Virus record (IMG/VR): IMGVR_UViG_3300032050_013907
Location: 1-32,182 of that record
Length of the DNA stretch: 32,182 bases
Direction: 5' to 3' (one strand)
From: a virus
A program made the position numbers and the translations under genes. Shown piece after piece: positions 22,702 through 29,301 of this stretch; within the stretch, counting starts at the first letter, position 1; every line of letters begins with the position of its first letter. The notes beneath the pieces were generated by a model, which worked only from the letters and a program-made list of their open reading frames with translations, made no database searches and was not told where the DNA came from.

Positions 22702-24747
22702 ATGGAAAAAAACCAAGATTACGTACTGATTCTAGAAAAATCAACTGTAAATCTTTCAAGTAAGAAAGAAGGAGGAGAATATTTTCTAGAAGGTGTAGCA
22801 GCAGTTTTCGGAATTGAGAATTCTAATCATAGAATTTACGAGGAGAAGGAATATTTGCCACATCTTGATTATTTGAAAAAGAAGATTGAACAAAATCGTT
22901 TGGTTGGTGAATTAGATCACCCAAAAGAATTCGATGTTTCTTTAAAGAACATATCTCACATTATCACAGATTTAGATTATGATAATAAAGACAGATGTGT
23001 AAAGATCAAGGTTAAGCTTCTTGATACTCCAGCCGGTAAAATTGCACAGAATCTTGTTGATGCAGGTATTCCTATTTCTATTTCTTCTAGAGCAGCAGGT
23101 AACGTAAAAGAAAATAAAAAAGTAGAGATCAAGAAGATCTTTACTTATGATCTAGTAGCTGATCCTGGTTTTGAAAATGCTCAATTAGAAAGAGTTAGCG
23201 AAAGTTTATACGAAAGCTTAGGTTTTACTTCCTTTGCAGAAGAGATCAAAAGTTCAATAGTTTCTTCTTTAACCAATATAAACGAGAGCTTAGGATTGAG
23301 AAAAAATTCTAACACGCAGATATATAGAATTAAAGATATAGAGAAGATCTCTAAACTTTTAGAAAATACAAATAATACAAAGAATATGGACAATAACTTT
23401 GTCACAGCAGAAGAATTAAACGAATATTCACTCATTCTTAAAAAGGAAATGGATTCTTTGAAGAATGAAATGAAATCCTTTTCAAAAGGTTCTACTTCTA
23501 GTAACAACGATTCAGCATTAGAGGAGAGAATTCAAAGACTTGAAAAGTATTCAGAATATCTTGCAGAGAACTTAGAATCTGCAATTAACTTTGGTGATTA
23601 CTTAGCAGAGAATTTAGAAGGTTCTATTTCTTATAATAAGTATCTTGCTGAAAATCTTGACAAAGCTATTTCATATGCTAAATACTTAGCAGAGCACGTA
23701 GATGGCAACATTTCTTATTCAGAATATATTGCAGAGAATCTTGACAACAATATTGCTTACAGCAAATATATCGCTGAGAATTTAGATAAGAACATTTCCT
23801 ATTCAGAGTATCTTGCTGAAAACTTAGATAAGAACATTTCTTATTCTGAGTATCTTGCTGAGAACTTGGACAAGAACATCTCTTATGCTGAATACTTGGC
23901 TGAAAACGTTGACAGAAACATTTCTTACTCAGAATATCTCGCAGAGAAATTGGATAAGAACATCTCTTATTCTGATTATCTTGCTGAGAATCTAGATAAG
24001 AGCATTTCTTATTCAGATTACCTTGGTGAGAAAGTAAACGGAAACATTAACTACTCAGAATACTTAGCTGAAAAAGTTAAATCTGGTATTGAATACTCAC
24101 AATATTTGGCCGAGTCTATCAATAACAAAGGAATTAAAAATTCCGGTAATGATATGGCTAAACAAATTAATGATTCAGTAGAAAAAGGAAAAAGAACTTC
24201 TGGTTTCTCAGGTGATTACAATTCACTTTCTGGCAAAGTCGATCAATTAATTGAATCACTTAGCAAGAACAAAACTGAAGAAATCGTAAACGAAAATAAA
24301 TATTCTTTCTTAAAGCTTGTTGATGAACAAACAAAGAAAGGATTTATCTCTTTGAACGAGGCCGAAAAACAAAAGGTCGTTAAAGCTCTTAATGAGCAGA
24401 ATTACAGTTCAGGTATGGACGTAGTTCAAATTATGGGATCTGCTCTAACTGAACAAGCTCAGTCTGGAGAAAAATTCCTCGATATGATACCACAAGATTT
24501 GGTACCTGTTTGGAACTCTTTGAATGAATCACAGAAAGCATCAATTGTTGCTCAAAGTAAATTCTATCACTTAGACACTCCTTATCAGATTAACAACTTC
24601 TGGAGAACTAGAGGATTTCAAGCTCCACAGGCTAATTTGGAAAGATTAGACGAGTCCCAAAACCCTAATAATGCTACGAACAGCGGAATTAGCAACAGCT
24701 ATATCGCAAACATCGCAGCTGAATTAGACAAAAGATTTAAAAAATAA
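22702..24747 (+). CDS. 21: Prohead protease fused to a repetitive scaffold (gp21-gp22-like)
   Basis: The N-terminal part (about 25-165) is a T4 gp21-like prohead protease: FLEGVAAVFGIENSNHR, GELDHPKEFDVS with the likely catalytic His73, and GIPISISSRAAG with the likely catalytic Ser128 or 129, then YDLVADPGF. In T4 this enzyme cuts the scaffold and head proteins after (L/I)xE. The protein then continues, in the same frame, with a linker (LLENTNN near 219), a helical section (about 229-285), thirteen 14-residue repeats, a linker, and a conserved-looking C-terminal helical domain (SFLKLVDEQTKKGFISLNEA onwards). Positions match T4 order gp21, gp22, gp23, with the separate scaffold gene absent, so the C-terminal part is very likely the scaffold. 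An internal ATG at 23386 could yield the scaffold alone. Length is 681 aa. Confidence 0.85.
   Translation: MEKNQDYVLILEKSTVNLSSKKEGGEYFLEGVAAVFGIENSNHRIYEEKEYLPHLDYLKKKIEQNRLVGELDHPKEFDVSLKNISHIITDLDYDNKDRCVKIKVKLLDTPAGKIAQNLVDAGIPISISSRAAGNVKENKKVEIKKIFTYDLVADPGFENAQLERVSESLYESLGFTSFAEEIKSSIVSSLTNINESLGLRKNSNTQIYRIKDIEKISKLLENTNNTKNMDNNFVTAEELNEYSLILKKEMDSLKNEMKSFSKGSTSSNNDSALEERIQRLEKYSEYLAENLESAINFGDYLAENLEGSISYNKYLAENLDKAISYAKYLAEHVDGNISYSEYIAENLDNNIAYSKYIAENLDKNISYSEYLAENLDKNISYSEYLAENLDKNISYAEYLAENVDRNISYSEYLAEKLDKNISYSDYLAENLDKSISYSDYLGEKVNGNINYSEYLAEKVKSGIEYSQYLAESINNKGIKNSGNDMAKQINDSVEKGKRTSGFSGDYNSLSGKVDQLIESLSKNKTEEIVNENKYSFLKLVDEQTKKGFISLNEAEKQKVVKALNEQNYSSGMDVVQIMGSALTEQAQSGEKFLDMIPQDLVPVWNSLNESQKASIVAQSKFYHLDTPYQINNFWRTRGFQAPQANLERLDESQNPNNATNSGISNSYIANIAAELDKRFKK
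23318..23327 (+). promoter_or_regulatory. Candidate internal late promoter before the scaffold part
   Basis: AGATATATAG lies inside the protease-scaffold gene, 58 nt before the in-frame ATG 23386. It matches other boxes and would give an mRNA for scaffold alone. Evidence is sequence only. Confidence 0.4.
23386..24747 (+). other. Possible nested scaffold-only ORF (internal start)
   Basis: ATG 23386 is in frame at residue 229 and is preceded by an A-rich leader (aataatacaaagaat), similar to other starts here. The product, MDNNFVTAEELNEYS onwards, would be 453 aa, comprising the repeats and C-terminal domain without the protease. Nested scaffold starts are known in other phages (lambda Nu3 in gene C). 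The MCP gene follows and has no late-type box of its own, so this internal promoter could also feed the MCP. Confidence 0.4.
23557..24129 (+). repeat. Thirteen 42-bp repeats encoding YLAENLDKNISYSE
   Basis: Tandem units of exactly 42 bp (14 residues), 13 full copies plus a partial one starting at 24103. The consensus is YLAENLDKNISYSE. Nearly every unit keeps (L/I)-A-E at positions 2-4. Synonymous variation between units is high, while protein sequence is conserved, so purifying selection on the protein is likely. The unit is two heptads, compatible with an alpha-helical coiled coil. Confidence 0.9.
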
Positions 24748-24758
24748 GATCTAATAAA

Positions 24759-26531
24759 ATGCAACTCTTAAATCAAAACGAGATCTACGAAACATGGTCT
24801 CCCATTATTGAGAGCAAGACCGGCATGACTGATCGTTCAAAAGTAGAATGGCTTTCTAAATATTGCCACTTCCACTCACTTAACGAATCTGCTGGAGCTT
24901 ACAACTCTCTCGGTGCTTTAAATGGTATGGGTGCCATCATGCCTCCTGGTAACTACTCCGGTAGTAATGCAGCAGCTGGCCCAGGTAATGCTGGTTTTTA
25001 CTACAACAACACTTACAACGCTGGTACTCCTTATGTAGGTTCTGGTGATAAGTTCCCTTCACTTCTTCCATTGGCTATTCAGGTAGCTGCTAAAACCGTT
25101 GGTTTTGACATTGTTCCTGTTATTCCAATGAGCGGACCAACAGGGGTACTTTCTTATCTTGACTATGTGTATGCAGGTGGTACTTTGTCTGGTACTTCAA
25201 CAGATACTACTACCAACTTTACTGCAAACACACCTGATATGATTAAGGTGCCTATCGCTGTTGCTTCTCCTGTATTTGGTACTCTAACAGTTGGTAGTTA
25301 CTACATCATCTTAGTTACTGGAGCTACTGCATCATCCGATTCTGCTAAAGGTAAATTTGTTGGATACTCACGTATTGACGGTTTCCCAATTTTCCAGATC
25401 ACTGCATTAACTTCTGGTGATTCTATTGCCACAACAGTTACTGCTAACTCTGAAATTCGTTTAGCATCAAGCCAGGCTAACGACCAAACTATGACTACAA
25501 CTGGTAACGTTCTTGCTTTCTCCGGTGGTAACGCAGTATTGGTTAAGACATTAGAAGATCACATTCAAGGTTTCTCTGGTGCTGGTCAATCTAACACTAA
25601 TAACTGGCAAGGTCCATACGTAGATGGCACACAAAACTACGATCCAATGTTAAGAGGTGTTGCAGAATCAACTTATTACAAGTCACTTGGTCTTTCTACA
25701 TTCACTAAGTTTGTAGAAGCTGGTACTTTCCAAGTTGCTGCTTCTGTTACAACTGAGCAAATCCAAGACCTTAACAAACAGTTCGGTATCGACGTAGTTT
25801 CTATGATCGAAAACGCTCTTGTTAACGAGGTATCTCAGGCTATTAACAAGCACATTCTATCAAGAGGTTTTGCTCTTGGCTGGTCAAACCACTCACAGTT
25901 CTTAGTAACTGAGCAAACTAACCTTAACCTTAACTTGGTAATTGGTGGTGCTGCTTCAGGTTATGCAGTTCCAGATTACGTAGGTAAAATGGGTCTTGCT
26001 ATCACAGGTTCTGCTAAGCCAGGTTCAGTTGCTGGTCCTGCTTCAGGTACTTTTGAGAACTTATCAACAGTTCAAAGAAGACTTTACAGCCGTATTTTAG
26101 CTGCTGCTAACGTAGTTGCTAACAGAGGTCGTAGAGGTCCTGCTAACTTCATCGTTACTAACTCACAAATCGCGTCTGCTTTACAAGACATCAGTCAGTT
26201 CACATTCGCTCCGTTTACTAACACTCTTACTCAGAACAACGGTACACTTTACCCAGTAGGTTCACTTGCTGGTATGACTGTATATGTTGATCAGAACATG
26301 CAGTTCAGTGATACAAGAGTATTAGTTGGTAGAAAAGGTGCTGATGATGAGCCAGGTATGAAGTTCATGCCTTACATGATGGCTGAATCTATTCAGACAA
26401 TCTCTGAAGGTACAATGTCACCGAAGATCGCAGTTAAATCAAGATACGCTCTTGTTGAAGCTGGTCACCTTCCAGAAACAATGTACATCTGCTTCCACGT
26501 TAACGCTGGAACAAACACTGCTATTATCTAA
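24759..26531 (+). CDS. 23: Major capsid protein, gp23-like
   Basis: Forms the hexamers of the head (HK97 fold). This 590-aa protein matches T4 gp23 (521 aa) in overall pattern: N-terminal leader, a FPSLLPLAIQVAAKTVGFDI segment that begins the core, VPVIPMSGPTGVLSYLDYVY, a region of beta-rich insertions (about 150-280), a long helix with EQIQDLNKQFGIDVVSMIEN, and the C-terminal FIVTNSQIASALQ and KSRYALVEAGHLPE. The leader contains SLNE|SAGA: L-N-E at residues 41-43 is a probable maturation cleavage site, as after residue 65 in T4. Codons look different from neighbouring genes, with more AAC, CGT and GCT, typical of high expression. It has no late-type box of its own and is followed by a strong terminator. 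Confidence 0.9.
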   Translation: MQLLNQNEIYETWSPIIESKTGMTDRSKVEWLSKYCHFHSLNESAGAYNSLGALNGMGAIMPPGNYSGSNAAAGPGNAGFYYNNTYNAGTPYVGSGDKFPSLLPLAIQVAAKTVGFDIVPVIPMSGPTGVLSYLDYVYAGGTLSGTSTDTTTNFTANTPDMIKVPIAVASPVFGTLTVGSYYIILVTGATASSDSAKGKFVGYSRIDGFPIFQITALTSGDSIATTVTANSEIRLASSQANDQTMTTTGNVLAFSGGNAVLVKTLEDHIQGFSGAGQSNTNNWQGPYVDGTQNYDPMLRGVAESTYYKSLGLSTFTKFVEAGTFQVAASVTTEQIQDLNKQFGIDVVSMIENALVNEVSQAINKHILSRGFALGWSNHSQFLVTEQTNLNLNLVIGGAASGYAVPDYVGKMGLAITGSAKPGSVAGPASGTFENLSTVQRRLYSRILAAANVVANRGRRGPANFIVTNSQIASALQDISQFTFAPFTNTLTQNNGTLYPVGSLAGMTVYVDQNMQFSDTRVLVGRKGADDEPGMKFMPYMMAESIQTISEGTMSPKIAVKSRYALVEAGHLPETMYICFHVNAGTNTAII

Positions 26532-26550
26532 TAGGTAATCGATATAACTG

Positions 26551-26580
26551 AAAAGGTCCCAAAAGGGACCTTTTCTTTTT
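26551..26580 (+). terminator. Intrinsic terminator after the major capsid gene
   Basis: AAAAGGTCCC (26551-26560), loop AAAA, then GGGACCTTTT (26565-26574), followed by CTTTTT. The 10-bp perfect stem with GC core and T-run is a textbook rho-independent terminator 20 nt after the MCP stop. Confidence 0.92.
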
Positions 26581-26599
26581 GCTTTTAAATTGGATTTCA

Positions 26600-26610
26600 A
26601 GATATATAAG
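26600..26610 (+). promoter_or_regulatory. Candidate late promoter after the capsid terminator
   Basis: AGATATATAAG, preceded by TTCA, lies 14 nt before ATG 26625 and directly follows the terminator, where a new transcript is expected to start. Confidence 0.65.
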
Positions 26611-26624
26611 GAAAAGACAAACTC

Positions 26625-27605
26625 ATGTTATTTGAAAATATTAACCAATTCCAAAAAGCTAAGAACTATCTTTTGGAGAATGATAGGGACATAAGAAAAA
26701 CCTATGATTTACTAAAGAAAGATTTAGATTTTTCGCAGATGTCAGAGGGACAAATATTAGTAGCACTGAATTCTCTGAATGAGGGTTTAGGTGACACTAT
26801 AGCAAATTTTTTAGGTGGGGCTTTCGGCGGAGATATTTCAAAAATCAAGACTGTTCTGACCCAAATGAAAGAACAGGAGCTTAAATTTAATTCAGAGGAA
26901 TACCAAATTTACGATGAGTTTTATAGATCCTTACAAGATCAAAAGGCATTGGATAATGATCCAAATAATCCCAACTACCAAACGTTGAGTAAGGATCTAG
27001 TCAATTATAGAAATTCTCTTAATATGAGAATGAAAGAATTGAACAAAATGCACGAGGAAATATTTGATGTTTTGGAGCAGAAGATTAAAGACCTTACTGG
27101 AGATAACAAAAGAAAGAAAAAGTATTTCAACGCTCAAAGAGCAACAGATGTTTTAGAAACGAGAAATGACAGATACGAAAAGATCAAAGCAATAACTGCA
27201 AAGAGTAAGACTAGATCTAAAGATCTACAAGATTTCTTTGGGGTTAGTGTTGAGAGTGCAAAAAAACAAGCAGAGGATGCTAAAGTTAAAGCAGAAAAAG
27301 AGGTTAATTCATTAACCAACACTCCTGCAGCTTCTACTGGAACTACTACAAAGTCAAGAAAAGAATTTAAAGATGAACCAGAGAAATCTTTGAGTGAGGA
27401 GTTTGAAGCTATTAAAAATAGTGTAGGTGGGTATTTTTCTAAAAGAAGGGATATCGAAAAACTACAAAGAAAGGTAGAAGACGAAGTACACAAGTCTGAG
27501 TTTGATAAATATTCAGAAGGCAAGCAAAAGGATATCTACAGCATTTATAAGGACTGCGAAGAACTTTTAGATGTGTTAGCAAAAGAGGAAACCAAGATAA
27601 AATGA
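26625..27605 (+). CDS. Helical head-region protein, candidate capsid-interior protein 1
   Basis: A 326-aa protein of unknown family. It is predominantly helical and highly charged (KMHEEIFDVLEQKIKDL, KKQAEDAKVKAEKEV), with one Gly-rich turn (TIANFLGGAFGGDI). Possible protease sites are L-L-E at residues 16-18 and SLNEGLGD with L-N-E at 51-53; the latter looks like the SLNE site of the capsid protein. Starts a run of five downstream genes, preceded by a terminator and a late-type promoter. The stop overlaps the next start (ATGA). Packaging inside the head is inferred from leader pattern and location. Confidence 0.62.
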   Translation: MLFENINQFQKAKNYLLENDRDIRKTYDLLKKDLDFSQMSEGQILVALNSLNEGLGDTIANFLGGAFGGDISKIKTVLTQMKEQELKFNSEEYQIYDEFYRSLQDQKALDNDPNNPNYQTLSKDLVNYRNSLNMRMKELNKMHEEIFDVLEQKIKDLTGDNKRKKKYFNAQRATDVLETRNDRYEKIKAITAKSKTRSKDLQDFFGVSVESAKKQAEDAKVKAEKEVNSLTNTPAASTGTTTKSRKEFKDEPEKSLSEEFEAIKNSVGGYFSKRRDIEKLQRKVEDEVHKSEFDKYSEGKQKDIYSIYKDCEELLDVLAKEETKIK

Positions 27606-28465
27606 AACTAAAAAGATTAGAAAGTTTTTCTATCAATGAAGGTGTATTGTCTTCAGTTTTTAAAGGGATTTCCGACATTTTTAAAACAAAAAAAGGAAAA
27701 ATTGATTCTCTTTTAAAACAGATTAAAAAGGCTAAGTCTGAAGAGATAGACAACCGGATTACGATTGAAAAAGAAATATCTGTTATTCCTAAGGAGAACA
27801 CTCCGGAATACAGATTTTTAATTTCTAATTTGGAAAGACAAGCTAGAGTTTATGCTAATTTGAAAATGCAAGAAATAAATGCACTTTTAAAAGAAGCTGA
27901 AATCCAAATAGAAAAAAATCCTAAACTTCAAGCTTACTTCAGTGCAGAAGTAGCAAAAATAGAAGCTGAAAGTACAGAGAAATTACTTAAAGGACTTAAC
28001 AAATATAAATCCTCTGGAGATCTCAATTTAATTGCAGCTCAGTTTGATTCATTGGTAAAAGATGCAAACAAGAAATCTAGCTATTTTGAAGATTTAATGG
28101 GAAAAGGACAATCTGTTGAAAATTACACTACAGAAATTCCTGAAGAAATTGCACCTTTTTTGAATTCTACAAATTCAGAAGCCCAGTCTATAATAGATGG
28201 ATACGATGAAAAGGAATTAAAATCTTTATTAGACAAGCTTAGGGATTTTAAGTTCGATGTTGAGATAAGGAGTAAGATGCAGATAGAAGAAATCAGAAAA
28301 GAACTCAAGCAAGCTAAAAAATTTGCAGATTCACAGACTATCGATAGTTTGGAAAATGAAGAGGCAAAGATTAGAATACATTATAAAAATATGTTTGAAA
28401 TGCTCAGATCAAAGATTTCCCTGATCGACAAAAAAATAAAAGCTCTCAAGTATGAAAATTACTAG
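27602..28465 (+). CDS. Helical head-region protein, candidate capsid-interior protein 2
   Basis: A 287-aa protein, almost entirely predicted helix, rich in Lys and Glu (ALLKEAEIQIEKNPKLQA, EIRKELKQAKKFADSQ). N-terminus MKLKRLESFSINEGVLSS ends in I-N-E at residues 11-13 followed by Gly, the form of a T4 internal-protein leader. After it comes SVFKGISDIFKTKKGKI, an amphipathic-looking stretch. Coupled to both neighbours (ATGA upstream, 14-nt overlap downstream). No homolog recognised. Confidence 0.62.
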   Translation: MKLKRLESFSINEGVLSSVFKGISDIFKTKKGKIDSLLKQIKKAKSEEIDNRITIEKEISVIPKENTPEYRFLISNLERQARVYANLKMQEINALLKEAEIQIEKNPKLQAYFSAEVAKIEAESTEKLLKGLNKYKSSGDLNLIAAQFDSLVKDANKKSSYFEDLMGKGQSVENYTTEIPEEIAPFLNSTNSEAQSIIDGYDEKELKSLLDKLRDFKFDVEIRSKMQIEEIRKELKQAKKFADSQTIDSLENEEAKIRIHYKNMFEMLRSKISLIDKKIKALKYENY

Positions 28466-28733
28466 TTTTAAAAAATTCATTTACGAACAGGAGTCTGCAC
28501 AGGACAAAGCTAAAAACCTACAAGTAAAGACTACTGCTGAAAAAGAAATCTTAGAAATTGATAAAAAGCTGAGCGAGATTGATTTGGCTATAGCAAATCT
28601 ATTTAAAAGAGAAAAAGATGGCACTTTGAAGAAAAGTGATTCCCTACAACAACAAGCATTAGAAACTCAGAAAAAAGTTGCTGAGTTGCAGAAAAAATCT
28701 GTGGCAGTTAAGAAGATAGAATCTCTTGGATAA
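28452..28733 (+). CDS. Small helical protein with T4-internal-protein-like leader
   Basis: A 93-aa, Lys/Glu-rich helical protein. Its N-terminus MKITSFKKFIYEQES is strikingly like the capsid-targeting leader of T4 internal proteins (MKTYQEFIAE): Met-Lys, then F-I-x-E, with I-Y-E at residues 10-12. The remainder (EIDKKLSEIDLAIANLF and a Gln-rich helix) has no recognisable fold. It overlaps the previous gene by 14 nt. Best candidate in the window for a small packaged internal protein. Confidence 0.62.
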   Translation: MKITSFKKFIYEQESAQDKAKNLQVKTTAEKEILEIDKKLSEIDLAIANLFKREKDGTLKKSDSLQQQALETQKKVAELQKKSVAVKKIESLG

Positions 28734-28737
28734 AAAC

Positions 28738-28747
28738 AGATATATAC
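28738..28747 (+). promoter_or_regulatory. Candidate late promoter before the 172-aa gene
   Basis: AGATATATAC lies 17 nt before ATG 28765, in a 31-nt gap with an A-rich leader. Differs from the other boxes by C at the last position. Confidence 0.45.
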
Positions 28748-28764
28748 AATAATAAAAATTAAAA

Positions 28765-29283
28765 ATGAGGAATAATTATTTACCTTACAACCCTGTTTTT
28801 GAATCTCTTTCAGAACAGGCTAAAAAGCATCAATATGTTAGACTTAATGAAGCAGCTATGAGTGCTGATAAAGTGGAAGATTACGCTAAAAGAATCTTTT
28901 CAACATTAGCATCTAATGTTCAACATTTCTTTTTAACTATACCAGACGATGTTAAAGCTAAGGTTTTTCCTCTTTTCATCCAAGCAGCTACTACTCCATT
29001 ACCTCCGCAAACAAGACTTGGAGATGTAATTAAAACAGCAGAAGAGCTTTGGAGCAAAGCTAAAACTGAAGCTGCAGCTTCTAAAAACAAGGAGCTTTAT
29101 GCAAGTGTTTTTGATAAAGTCTCAAAGGGATTTGAACAAATTGCTAGGGCTTATGAAGCTTTACAAGCAGAATCTGGAGATTTTACCAACGATCCAGCTA
29201 TTACAGCAAGCGTAATCGAACAAATTAACGCATTCAATGCAAAGTTTATCGAGGATTGGAAATCAAAAACTTCACAGATTTAA
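28765..29283 (+). CDS. Helical head-region protein, candidate capsid-interior protein 4
   Basis: A 172-aa protein, all-helical by composition (IEQINAFNAKFIEDW, YAKRIFSTLASNVQHF). N-terminus begins MRNNYLPYNPVFESLSEQ and has a clear VRLNEAAM, with L-N-E at residues 27-29, plus L-S-E at 15-17. The NP-(V/I)-(F/Y)-E-S motif also occurs in the 886-aa protein (INPIYESM), suggesting related leaders. Unknown family; low in Cys and Trp. Located between other candidate packaged proteins. Confidence 0.6.
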   Translation: MRNNYLPYNPVFESLSEQAKKHQYVRLNEAAMSADKVEDYAKRIFSTLASNVQHFFLTIPDDVKAKVFPLFIQAATTPLPPQTRLGDVIKTAEELWSKAKTEAAASKNKELYASVFDKVSKGFEQIARAYEALQAESGDFTNDPAITASVIEQINAFNAKFIEDWKSKTSQI

Positions 29284-29301
29284 AATAAAAAATACAATAA
29301 A

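Noticed and set aside
23557-24129. CRISPR-like array
   Set aside because: The 42-bp units are contiguous without unique spacers, stay in frame and encode a 14-residue protein repeat.
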